Assembly: GCF_004758605.1 (NCBI RefSeq)
Contig: NZ_CP038512.1
Span: forward strand, 2,208,501-2,272,500
Reading direction: 5' to 3'
DNA from: Deinococcus metallilatus
Lineage (GTDB): Bacteria; Deinococcota; Deinococci; Deinococcales; Deinococcaceae
DNA: 64,000 nt
This document shows, piece by piece, positions 44,921 to 61,035 of the stretch. The first letter of the stretch is position 1. Each line of letters begins with the position of its first letter. Both the position numbers and the translations under genes were made by a program. The notes beneath the pieces are model-generated. The model was not told the DNA's origin. It did no database searches and was given only the letters and a program-made list of their open reading frames with translations.

Positions 44921-45535
44921 TCAATCAGTCAGTTCGTCTGGAAGTCTCCATTCCCAACCAATAAATCCGGTATCAAAAAAACTAATTGACTCAGCACTAG
45001 CAGGCTCAATTAGCTTTGGCGATATAGCTATCGGCAGTAATACCAAATCGAATTTCATCTTATAAAGGTGTAGCAATACTACCTGTAAGGAGGCTACGGA
45101 ATTCAATGCTCTGATTAAACTAGCCGCTTTAGGATTATCGATACGCCTGTGCTTTATCTTATTATAGCCTTGTCCCCACCAGTCCGGGCTTTGTGTTGCA
45201 CTCCAATCAGCAAGTGGTTGGATTTCAATTGAGTATCTGGGCATTATAAATTTCATAGTTCCAAAGTTTGGATGTGAAGACGCCATAAGATTATAGTATT
45301 CTAAGATATTATCATTGCAAGTATAATCTTTGTAAGCCTTGATCTCTTTCAATACATTTTCAAACTCACTTGAAGCAACAAGGATAATTTTTGAGAATTC
45401 ATCAGAGTAAACATCAAATTGGTCAATATTTGGGGACACGTATTTGAAGCATTTCTCCAGATCATCTTCCAGAGACTGATAGAAACGCCAGTGAGGAAGA
45501 TTATGGCCAATCGTATAATCGTATAAGCTTGTCAT
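44921..45535 (-). CDS. AT-rich orphan gene inserted in the pyr operon; unknown function
   Basis: 204 residues, soluble, helix-rich. GC is about 35-40 percent by sampling, against well above 60 on both sides, and codon use is unlike every neighbour: a clear transfer. Motifs: LPHWRFYQSLEDDLEKCFKYVSP (about 13-35), a VYSDEFSKIILVASSEFENVLKEI helix, FIMPRYSIEIQPLADW, and WWGQGYNKIKHRR near 118-130. The layout matches a sporadic family of uncharacterised bacterial proteins as I recall it; the YNKIKHxR helix resembles HEPN-like folds, which is inference. TACCAT lies 6 bases before the ATG. No toxin or transposase motif seen. Confidence 0.85.
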   Translation of the reverse strand: MTSLYDYTIGHNLPHWRFYQSLEDDLEKCFKYVSPNIDQFDVYSDEFSKIILVASSEFENVLKEIKAYKDYTCNDNILEYYNLMASSHPNFGTMKFIMPRYSIEIQPLADWSATQSPDWWGQGYNKIKHRRIDNPKAASLIRALNSVASLQVVLLHLYKMKFDLVLLPIAISPKLIEPASAESISFFDTGFIGWEWRLPDELTD

Positions 45536-45573
45536 GCGCTGATGGTATCACTACCACCAAATAGGAGGACACC

Positions 45574-46824
<1,251 letters not shown>

Positions 46825-46879
46825 AGGCCGGGCACGCGGGGGCGAGAACGGCAACGCGCCACGCTCGCCCCCCTTCCTC

Positions 46880-47443
46880 TTACTTCTGCACCACGAAGGT
46901 GTAATTCGCCGTCGCCTTCCCGCCGTTCACCTTGTAGTTCTGGAGTTGCATCTGGGGTTGGTAGATGCCGTCCCGCGCGTTGCTCGCCAAACCCGGAACG
47001 TAGAGCTGGGTGGTCAGCGTCCGGCCGCCGGGAGCCGTGACCTTGACGTGGATGTGGGGCGTGCGGCCCGGATACTCGCCGGGCACGACGGTCTGGAAGG
47101 TGTAGCGGCCCTGGGCGTCGGTGGTGACCTTGCCGCGCAGGGTGTACCCGCTGTTGTCGTACCGGCCCTGCGCGTCGGCCTGCCACACGTCCACCGCCGC
47201 GCCCTTCACCGGCTGGCAGTTCTGATCGAGCACCTGCCCGGACACGGTGAGAGGCGTCCCCGTCTTCACATCGGCAGCGAGGTTGCTCTTGGCGGGGGCG
47301 CCCGGCGTGTAGTAGGGGCCTTCCGTCTCGGCGGGCGTGAGGGTGCAGGTTCGGGCCGGGGCGCTGGCGGGGCCCGTCTGGGCAAACGCGGCGGGCCACA
47401 GGGCGGTGGTCAGGATCAGGGCGGTCAGGGCCAGTCTACGCAT
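46880..47443 (-). CDS. Exported intradiol ring-cleavage dioxygenase-like protein
   Basis: 187 residues. Signal peptide MRRLALTALILTTALWPAAFAQ. The mature domain keeps the four iron ligands of catechol/protocatechuate dioxygenases: Tyr100 (NSGYTLRG), Tyr124 (PGEYPGR), His130 and His132 (PHIHVKV), with Arg127 between. It lacks the N-terminal helical domain of cytoplasmic catechol dioxygenases, and ETEGPYYTPGAPAKSNL is typical of the secreted single-domain group. Substrate unknown. GGAGG precedes ATG 47443. Confidence 0.87.
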   Translation of the reverse strand: MRRLALTALILTTALWPAAFAQTGPASAPARTCTLTPAETEGPYYTPGAPAKSNLAADVKTGTPLTVSGQVLDQNCQPVKGAAVDVWQADAQGRYDNSGYTLRGKVTTDAQGRYTFQTVVPGEYPGRTPHIHVKVTAPGGRTLTTQLYVPGLASNARDGIYQPQMQLQNYKVNGGKATANYTFVVQK

Positions 47444-47532
47444 GGGAGCCTCCGTGGAAGGTCTATTCCTCACCTGGGGGCAGTGTGCGGGGAGGCCGTT
47501 AGGAAGCTGTTAAGCGCCTGTTTGGACCCTGC

Positions 47533-48618
<1,086 letters not shown>

Positions 48619-48831
48619 CACCTCAGGATACGTGCCTCAAGTGCGTCCCCTCAGCCAGAGCCCCCATCTCTTCAAACTGGGTCAGCCAGCGGCCTCGGCC
48701 CGTCTCCCCTGTTTCAGGCCGCGAGAACTGTTCGGCCCACCCGTGCCGGGACTTGCCGACCGGACAAAGGCCCAGGTCGAGGCCGGAACTCCAACAGAGC
48801 GGCTGGCCCCTCCAGCAGGCCTCAAGGTCCC

Positions 48832-49293
<462 letters not shown>

Positions 49294-49308
49294 GCTCCCA
49301 GTCTACTC

Positions 49309-49339
49309 CCCAAATCCGGGTAAAGAGTAGGGATTTGGG
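49309..49339. promoter_or_regulatory. Candidate Rrf2 operator
   Basis: Inverted repeat CCCAAATCC (49309-49317) and GGATTTGGG (49331-49339) with a 13-base spacer. A second, overlapping one is CTACTC (49303-49308) and GAGTAG (49325-49330). It sits between the Rrf2 gene and the divergent fused enzyme. Confidence 0.5.
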
Positions 49340-49384
49340 CGGGATTGAGAGGAATGGACCACGCTCCCTGCCCGGCCCCTCCCC

Positions 49385-49390
49385 TAGAAT
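49385..49390 (+). promoter_or_regulatory. -10 box of the fused chorismate enzyme gene
   Basis: TAGAAT ends 7 bases before GTG 49398; leaderless layout. Confidence 0.5.
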
Positions 49391-49397
49391 CCGGCGC

Positions 49398-51343
<1,946 letters not shown>

Positions 51344-51347
<4 letters not shown>

Positions 51348-52048
51348 AGCCCCTGCCTGCCGGATTGAATCAGAGCGCCTGGCTGCACGGCGAGGCGGCC
51401 TTCACCACCCTCCGCACGCGCCGGGGCGTGCCCCTGCTCTGGGAAATGCACCTTGCGCGGCTGGCGGGCACCTGTGCGTTCCTCGGGCTGCCCGCGCCGG
51501 AAGGCGAACCGCCCGCCCTCGATCCCCTCCCCTGGGGCCTGCTGCGCCTGACCGCCACCACGGACGGCCTGTTCTGGTCGCACCGCCCCCTTCAGCCCGG
51601 TCCCCGTCCGGCAGACGGCGTGAGCGTGCGTGTCACGGGCGTGCAGCTTCACCCACAGCTCGCGGCGCACAAGACCGGCAACCACCTCCCTTCCCTGCTC
51701 GCGGGGCGGGAGGCCGCGCGGGCGGGCGCTTTCGAGGGCTGGCTGACGGACGGCGCCGGGAACGTGGTGGACGGGGCACGCACCTCGCCGCTGCTGGAGC
51801 TGGACGGTCGGCTGGTGGTCCCGGCGGGCGGACTGCCCGGCCTCACCCGCGCCGCCTTTCTGCGTGGGAAAGCCTTTGAGGAGCGGCCCGTCCGCGCAGA
51901 GGAACTCCCGCACGTCGCCCGGGCCTGGCTCTGCGGGAGTGGCGTGGGGGTCGTGCCGGTGCGCGAGATCGTGGCGGACGGCTGGCGCGTCACCCTGCCT
52001 GCCGTGTGGCCCGACCTCAGCGACCCGGCGCTGATCTGGCCGGGATAA
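51344..52048 (+). CDS. pabC: Class IV aminotransferase-fold PLP enzyme (aminodeoxychorismate lyase-like)
   Basis: 234 residues, shorter than typical branched-chain aminotransferases and near PabC size. The PLP Lys lies in LAAHKTGNHLPSLLAGREAARAG (about residue 106), and GAGNVVDGARTSPLLELDGRLVVP and GGLPGLTRAAFL are the fold-type IV signatures. GTG start overlaps the previous stop (GTGA), with AGGAAAG upstream. Coupling to the fused enzyme suggests it converts aminodeoxychorismate to p-aminobenzoate for folate. Confidence 0.85.
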
Positions 52049-52097
52049 AGGAAGGGGCGGCGAGGTTTCCCCCGCCGCCTCTTCGGCACTCAGCCGT

Positions 52098-52697
52098 TCA
52101 ATGCCCGCCCTGGCCCCTGCGCTCACTGTCCAGGCGACCACCACCCGACGCCCCTTCCAGACTCAGGGCGCCGTACTGCCGCATCACGCGGAGGGCCTCG
52201 TCCGCCTTCACGCTGTCGGGGTCGCGGGCGATCACCAGGATGTTCCCGGCCTTGATGCCGTCGTAAAAGCGTTCGGCCTGGGCAGCGGGTACGCCCATCC
52301 GGCGCAGCAGCTTCACGTAGTCGCCCAGATCACTGCCGGTCAGGGCGCCGAAGAGGCCCCCCAGGCCCGCCCCGCCCAGCGCGCCGAACAGCATGGCGAG
52401 CAGGCCCCCTTCCTGGTAGATACGGGTGCTGGGGATGATCAGGAGCAGCAACCAGACCGGCACGGTCAACGCGAGGCCCGCCAGCCCGCCCGCCAGCAGG
52501 CCGCGAATCACGTTGCCGGAGCCGCCGGGTGCGCCCATTTCCGGGCTGATGCCCGTCGCCTGCGCGAGGGTATCCTCGGCCACCACGTCGGTCATGGCAA
52601 ACGCCAAGTGGTCACGGGCAAACCCGCGATTCTGGAGGGCGACCAGGACAGCCTGGGCCTGCTGGGCTTCGCGGAAAAGGGCAACGACGCTTTCCAT
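52098..52697 (-). CDS. Small membrane protein with a Gly-rich hydrophobic core (general stress type)
   Basis: 199 residues. The N-terminal ferredoxin-like part (MESVVALFREAQQAQAVLVALQNRGFARDHLAFAMTD) and the C-terminal YDGIKAGNILVIARD flank two hydrophobic Gly-rich segments (LLAGGLAGLALTVPVWLLLLII and LLAMLFGALGGAGLGGLFGALTG). The same plan (short alpha-beta, Gly-rich membrane hairpin, GxxLVxA end) is seen in the protein at 58858, so they may be distant paralogues. The family is often annotated as general stress protein; function unknown. TAAAAC lies 7 bases before the ATG. Confidence 0.75.
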   Translation of the reverse strand: MESVVALFREAQQAQAVLVALQNRGFARDHLAFAMTDVVAEDTLAQATGISPEMGAPGGSGNVIRGLLAGGLAGLALTVPVWLLLLIIPSTRIYQEGGLLAMLFGALGGAGLGGLFGALTGSDLGDYVKLLRRMGVPAAQAERFYDGIKAGNILVIARDPDSVKADEALRVMRQYGALSLEGASGGGRLDSERRGQGGH

Positions 52698-52811
52698 TGC
52701 CCCGGTTTTACCATGCCCGCCAAGGGTGAGGCGAGGGACAAAGCGGGCGCGCGGGGCGGGTCCGGAACGCCCACCCCCACCAGCAGGTACGTTCCGCCCA
52801 CCGGTCTTTTC

Positions 52812-52817
52812 TATACT
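52812..52817 (+). promoter_or_regulatory. -10 box of the polyprenyl synthase gene
   Basis: TATACT ends 6 bases before ATG 52824. Confidence 0.55.
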
Positions 52818-52823
52818 GACGGC

Positions 52824-53798
52824 ATGACTGGTGTGGCGGCCCTGACCCTTCCCGGCGCAGCCTTCGAGGCGCGGCTGCGTGAGGTGCTGCGCTCCAAGGT
52901 GGAATTCATCGAGCTGATCGGGGAAGACCTCGTCGCGGCGGGCGGCAAGCGGGCGCGGCCCACCGTGACCTTTCTGGCGGCGCAGGCCCTCGGCCTGGGC
53001 ACCCAGGACCCGCGCTGGCCAGCCGTCACCGACCTCGCCGCCTGCGTCGAGCTGCTGCACTCGGCCTCCCTGCTGCACGACGACCTGATCGACGACGCCG
53101 ACACCCGCCGGGGCCAGCAGGCCGCCTTCCGGCGCTTCGGCAACGTGGTCAGCGTGATGAGCGGCGACTTCATGCTCTCGCGGCTGCTGACGCTGCTGGC
53201 GGGTATGCCCCAGGGGGCCGCCCTCACGCGGGCCTTTGGCGAGACGGCCTCGCTGATCTGTGAGGGCGAGGTGCTGCAATTCCAGGTGGCGGCCTACGCG
53301 GAATACAGCCTTCAGCCGTATCTGGCCGTCATTCACGGCAAGACCGCCGCGCTGCTGGAACTCGCCGCCAGCGCCCCCGCCCTCCTGCTGGACGCCCCCG
53401 AGACGCAGCGAGAAGCCCTGGTCACCTTCGGACGGGAGTACGGCCTGGCTTTTCAGATGCAGGACGACCTGCTGGACCTCGCGGGCGACGAGGCGGCGCT
53501 GGGCAAGCCGGTGGGCGGCGACCTGCGCGAAGGCAAGGCGACCCTGCCCGTCCTGTACCTGCTCGAAGGCCCCCACGCTGCCGAGGTCCGCGAGGTGCTG
53601 GAGCGCCGCGCCGCCGCGCCCAGGGACGTTGGGCGGGTGCGCGAACTGGCGCTGACCCAGGGGGCCGCCGAACGTACCCGCCAGGAGATTCGCCGCCGTT
53701 CCCACCTGGCGGTGGACGCCCTGGCAGCGTTGCCACCCTCCGCCGCGCGCGAGGCCCTGGCCGCCCTCCCCCGCCGCGAGATCGGCCGCACCTGCTGA
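52824..53798 (+). CDS. Polyprenyl diphosphate synthase
   Basis: 324 residues of the trans-isoprenyl diphosphate synthase family. First Asp-rich motif in LLHDDLIDDADTRRG (about 90-104), second in FQMQDDLLDLAGD, and GGKRARP near the N-terminus for the allylic/IPP phosphates. Small residues (HSAS) before the first motif suggest a long product (C35-C40, quinone side chain), not GGPP, but that is inference. Single gene with its own leaderless promoter. Confidence 0.9.
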   Translation: MTGVAALTLPGAAFEARLREVLRSKVEFIELIGEDLVAAGGKRARPTVTFLAAQALGLGTQDPRWPAVTDLAACVELLHSASLLHDDLIDDADTRRGQQAAFRRFGNVVSVMSGDFMLSRLLTLLAGMPQGAALTRAFGETASLICEGEVLQFQVAAYAEYSLQPYLAVIHGKTAALLELAASAPALLLDAPETQREALVTFGREYGLAFQMQDDLLDLAGDEAALGKPVGGDLREGKATLPVLYLLEGPHAAEVREVLERRAAAPRDVGRVRELALTQGAAERTRQEIRRRSHLAVDALAALPPSAAREALAALPRREIGRTC

Positions 53799-53845
53799 CC
53801 CCCGGCACGGAAACCCGCCGCGCGGCCAGGGCCTGTAGAGCTTGG

Positions 53846-53960
53846 GGCAAAAAGACCCCCACACCCCTTGCTTTACAGCTTTGCAAGTCCCGTTTGCAAG
53901 TCCCGCCAGGAGAGAGGGTCAAAAACAAAGTCACCTTTTTGATAAATGCTTTAAGACCGG
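53846..53960. repeat. Dispersed palindromic repeat, family A, copy 5
   Basis: Closest to copy 1: CAAAAAGACCCCCACACCCCTTGC, CAGCTTTGCAAGTCCC (the TTGCAAGTCCC block is duplicated), AGGAGAGAGGGTCAAAAACAAAGTCA and a T-rich tail. Confidence 0.75.
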
Positions 53961-54093
53961 ACAAACTGAATGTTTCTGTTCCCGGCCCACCCCGGGGCGA
54001 CTGCCATTTGAAAGGCGAGCCGCTTCCCCATCCCACCGGCACGGGGGTGGAAGCGGTTCAGGTTTTGCGCGTGCCTGCCGTACCGGGCAGGGG

Positions 54094-54124
54094 TTGACGC
54101 CCTCGGGCGGGGGGGGCGTATCCT
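54094..54124 (+). promoter_or_regulatory. Candidate promoter of the glutamate dehydrogenase genes
   Basis: TTGACG (54094-54099), 19-base spacer, TATCCT (54119-54124), giving a leader of about 90 bases. The 53961-54093 interval holds nothing else recognised. Confidence 0.4.
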
Positions 54125-54214
54125 GCCCCGGGCAGCGGCCTATCCAGGCGTGTATGCTCGGAAGGCCACCCCCTTTCCCACCCCGACTGTCTCACCCGTA
54201 CCGCCCCAAAGGAG

Positions 54215-55465
<1,251 letters not shown>

Positions 55466-55540
55466 AGCTGTCAGCCGTCAGCTTTCAGCAGGCAGGCAAC
55501 GAACGCTTTTGCTGAGAGCTGAACGCTGACCCCTCCTCTT
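55466..55540. repeat. TCAGC-type inverted repeat between the gdh genes
   Basis: CTGTCAGCCGTCAGCTTTCAGCA on the left and TGCTGAGAGCTGAACGCTGAC on the right fold into a long hairpin. Confidence 0.6.
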
Positions 55541-55563
55541 CTTCCCCCACCGGAGGCCCCACC

Positions 55564-56888
<1,325 letters not shown>

Positions 56889-56892
<4 letters not shown>

Positions 56893-56998
56893 AGCTTTCA
56901 GCGGTCAGCCGTTAGCCGTCAGCAAGAAGGAAGCCTCAGCCCATGCTGGGGCTTTTCGCTTTTTGCTGACCGCTGAAAGCTGACGGCTGACCGCTCCC
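56889..56998. repeat. Long TCAGC-type inverted repeat, family B
   Basis: Arms CTTTCAGCGGTCAGCCGTTAGC and GCTGACCGCTGAAAGCTGACGG enclose a terminator at 56932-56957. Confidence 0.65.
56932..56957 (+). terminator. Terminator of the gdh genes
   Basis: AGCCTCAGC (56932-56940) pairs with GCTGGGGCT (56945-56953), 4-base loop, then T-rich. Confidence 0.75.
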
Positions 56999-57000
56999 TA

Positions 57001-57006
57001 TACAAT
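57001..57006 (+). promoter_or_regulatory. -10 box of the 57014 gene
   Basis: TACAAT ends 7 bases before ATG 57014, which is why the in-frame ATG 57005 was not used. Confidence 0.6.
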
Positions 57007-57013
57007 GCCCTCC

Positions 57014-57949
<936 letters not shown>

Positions 57950-57955
57950 GCGCTG

Positions 57956-58030
57956 CGCGCCGGGAGTGGGAAGTGGGGCAAGGGCGAACGCCCAGGCTCA
58001 AGTTTCCACCCCCACTTCCTACTGATCACT
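57956..58030. repeat. Inverted repeat of the GTGAGTGG/AAGTGG type
   Basis: GGGAGTGGGAAGTGGGGC on the left and CCACCCCCACTTCCTACTGATCACTT on the right, resembling the outer arms at 35650-35945. Confidence 0.4.
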
Positions 58031-58049
58031 TACCGCACCCAGCGCCCGC

Positions 58050-58055
58050 TACACT
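58050..58055 (+). promoter_or_regulatory. -10 box of xpt
   Basis: TACACT ends 7 bases before ATG 58063. Confidence 0.55.
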
Positions 58056-58062
58056 CCCTCCC

Positions 58063-58644
<582 letters not shown>

Positions 58645-58756
58645 AGAAGCGTCAAACCGTCTGACGGTCTAACGGTCTGACCGCGCAGCGCCTGGCGTCA
58701 GGCGAGTTCCTGGGCCGTTCGGCGGTTCGACCTTTTGACCGCTAGACCCTCCTCCT
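58645..58756. repeat. Intergenic inverted repeat (ACGGTCTGACCG type)
   Basis: Units CCGTCTGACGGTCTAACGG and the partner GCGGTTCGACC/TTTTGACCGCTAGACC around a hairpin GCCTGGCGTCAGGC. Diverged relative of family B. Confidence 0.5.
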
Positions 58757-58857
58757 TCAGGAAAGGCCAAGCTCCAGCGTGAGCATTTCTGAACCTGACG
58801 CTCAGAGGAGAGGCAGGGAGGCTGTCTAGGCTGGGGACAGGAAGGATGTGACCTGAC

Positions 58858-59346
<489 letters not shown>

Positions 59347-59350
59347 GCAC

Positions 59351-59542
59351 CCCTTCTCCAGCAAGGCGGGGCCTGACGATGGAAAACGCCCCAAACCCGT
59401 CGGCCACGAGGACCTGGGCAAGAACTGGGTCGGCGTCGGGCACCTCAAGATTGGGGATAAGATCAAGCAGGCGGACGGCACCACCGGCGTCGTCGCCAAC
59501 GTGGTCACCCTCGGGCAGACGCGGGAGATGTTCAACCTCACA
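59351..59542 (+). pseudogene. Remnant of a Hint (pretoxin-processing) domain
   Basis: An uncapped frame reads GHEDLGKNWVGVGHLKIGDK and GTTGVVANVVTLGQTREMFNLT. This is the Hint/HFT segment of polymorphic toxins as I recall it (WVGxGHLKxGDxIKQADGTTGVV...TREMFNLTV). The usual continuation (AHTFYVGxxxWLVHN) is missing: at about 59540 the frame runs into the antisense end of the RES gene. No start codon or upstream toxin body remains. Confidence 0.6.
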
Positions 59543-60113
59543 GCGGGTCTTGGTCTGGGAAACTGGCAGGTAAACCGGCCGGGAAGAGTGCGAACGGGAG
59601 ACGGTCCTTGAACAGCAGCACATTGCCCCGCTGCGGTTGAATCTTACTGGGGTAGCGGATGGCCTCAATGCGGCCCGACTCAAACGCGAGGCGTCCCAGG
59701 CGCTGGGTCGGTGCCTCCCGGCCCGCCGCGTTCATGGCTTTCCACTCGCCCGTCAACTCTTGCAAGTTCGTGCCGAGCCGTTCCTGAACCTGGGCGTCCA
59801 TCAGGTCCAGCAAGGCCGTGAGATGGACCCGCACGCTGAAGGTGATATGCAGGGCAGGGGTCGCTCCGGGAAAGGCCTCGCTGAAGGCGCTGCCCTGCAT
59901 GACTTCGAGCAGCGCCAACTCCGGGTAGTGAGAGGTGTAGAGGGCGGCGCAGACGCCTGCTTGGGTATAGCGGTTATTCGCCAGCAGGCTCCCCCGCACA
60001 GAGGCCAGGCTCTTGATGTACCGACCTGCCACGACGCGGTGGAGGGGACCACTCCACGAAGTAAGCGGCACGCCCCCGAGGGCGTGCCGCAACTCGGCAT
60101 CATCGGCGATCAA
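59538..60113 (-). CDS. RES-domain toxin
   Basis: 191 residues. RES toxins are NAD-degrading enzymes paired with Xre antitoxins. The expected R, E, S residues are in LHRVVAGRY (Arg26), YPELALLEV (Glu70) and IRYPSKIQ (Ser156); LARxRFTxxGxxxLYxS-type pattern appears as GSLLANNRYTQAGVCAALYTS. The C-terminus FALFPAGLPASFPDQDPL uses a stop codon that lies in the reversed Hint remnant, so the gene end may have been changed by a rearrangement. ATG overlaps the antitoxin stop by four bases (ATGA). Confidence 0.85.
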   Translation of the reverse strand: MIADDAELRHALGGVPLTSWSGPLHRVVAGRYIKSLASVRGSLLANNRYTQAGVCAALYTSHYPELALLEVMQGSAFSEAFPGATPALHITFSVRVHLTALLDLMDAQVQERLGTNLQELTGEWKAMNAAGREAPTQRLGRLAFESGRIEAIRYPSKIQPQRGNVLLFKDRLPFALFPAGLPASFPDQDPL

Positions 60114-60487
60114 GCGTATTGCCCTTTCTCCAGGTCCTCTTCGACATGGTCAAGCAGAACCTTGAGGTCATCCGCCCCGCCGTCTTCGAGCGCCTTGAGG
60201 GGCGTCTTGCCGTTCAGTCCTGGATTGGGCGTGTGGAACCACATCCGGGTATAGCCCTCATCACCCGTCAGTTGGCGAACACGTACTGCGAGCTGTTCAA
60301 TCTCGGTCATAGGAGCCTGGAGAGTGTCACTGTCGGGGCGCTTGCGGAGCCCACTGGGGTCGCGGTGGAGGATGCGGGCGAGTTCGGCGACGTTGAGGCC
60401 CAGGAAATCACCGAGACGCTTGGCGTCGAGCCGACCACTCTGGGGGTTGCGAGCCGGAGTGAGAGCATGGCTAAGCAATCTGGTCAC
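60110..60487 (-). CDS. Xre/ParS/MbcA-type antitoxin of the RES toxin
   Basis: 125 residues. An N-terminal HTH-like region (KRLGDFLGLNVAELARILHRDPSGLRKRPDSD) is followed by the toxin-binding domain typical of RES-Xre pairs (MWFHTPNPGLNGKTPLKALEDGGADDLKVLLDHVEEDL). GTG start with AAGGAGGG nine bases upstream. Antitoxin precedes toxin, as usual. Its promoter contains two direct repeats. Confidence 0.87.
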   Translation of the reverse strand: MTRLLSHALTPARNPQSGRLDAKRLGDFLGLNVAELARILHRDPSGLRKRPDSDTLQAPMTEIEQLAVRVRQLTGDEGYTRMWFHTPNPGLNGKTPLKALEDGGADDLKVLLDHVEEDLEKGQYA

Positions 60488-60511
60488 GAGAAGGTCCCTC
60501 CTTGCAGCCCA

Positions 60512-60533
60512 ATTATGTCCCGTTTTTGTCCCG
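60512..60533. promoter_or_regulatory. Promoter/operator of the RES-Xre operon
   Basis: Direct repeats TGTCCCG (60516-60522) and TGTCCCG (60527-60533), 11 bases apart (one helical turn), overlapping a minus-strand -10 box CATAAT (60517-60512). Likely antitoxin binding site. Confidence 0.55.
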
Positions 60534-60724
60534 AATGGATGAGCAGGAGTGCCGAGAGCGTGCGCAACTTGTGCAGCGATGAGGTAACTGCGGCAACGCT
60601 AGAGGGATAGCCCGGCAGCCGCACTCCGACTGTCAGCGCGTAACCCGCCTTGCACACTCCCTCTACGTCAAGGCGTGGTCTGACGACGAATGGGCCGGGC
60701 CACCAGTCTCTCCAGCCCGCACAC
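60534..60724. other. Intergenic region upstream of the TA operon
   Basis: About 190 bases; nothing recognised besides upstream promoter DNA. Confidence 0.4.
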
Positions 60725-61027
60725 TCAAGCCTGTTTAACCGTCACCTGGCCGCTCTTCCAGGCCACGTGGTTCTGGCTCCCGTAGTGCGCCCAGAACTCC
60801 TGGGGAACCGCGCCAGGCACGTCGTAGCGCAGATACAGGTAACCGGGGTCGGTCGGCACCAAGCCGCCATTCACCTCTACCCGGCTGAGGGTGGGCCGCT
60901 GAAGCTGCTGAAACTGCGGGTCGGCCTGGAGTTGGGCCTGGGCCGCTTGCAGGAGGGCCTGTTGCTGCGGCGTGAGGGTTCCCGCCCGTCCGTCGGGACC
61001 GATCATGGTGAGGTTCGTCTCCGGCAT
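60725..61027 (-). CDS. Small protein of unknown function, partner of the exported HNH nuclease
   Basis: 100 residues, no signal peptide or recognised domain. N-terminus MPETNLTMIGPDGRAGTLTPQQQALLQAAQAQLQADP is helical; the C-terminal half (YLYLRYDVPGAVPQEFWAHYGSQNHVAWKSGQVTV) is aromatic and beta-like. GGAGG before the ATG. It starts 9 bases after the nuclease gene stop, so it is co-translated with it. An immunity role is a hypothesis only. Confidence 0.7.
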   Translation of the reverse strand: MPETNLTMIGPDGRAGTLTPQQQALLQAAQAQLQADPQFQQLQRPTLSRVEVNGGLVPTDPGYLYLRYDVPGAVPQEFWAHYGSQNHVAWKSGQVTVKQA

Positions 61028-61035
61028 GGCTGACC

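Noticed and set aside
45514..45519. TATAAT on the plus strand as a pyrC promoter
   Set aside because: Lies inside the AT-rich orphan coding sequence with no matching -35; likely chance in AT-rich DNA.
52098..53864. 588-codon minus frame fusing the stress protein with an upstream region
   Set aside because: The upstream part is antisense to the polyprenyl synthase gene; ATG 52697 gives a normal protein.
53961..54093. Riboswitch upstream of the gdh genes
   Set aside because: No conserved aptamer core recognised; only a candidate promoter.
58645..58756. tRNA or small RNA gene in the palindromic spacer
   Set aside because: Structure is a simple inverted repeat without tRNA features.
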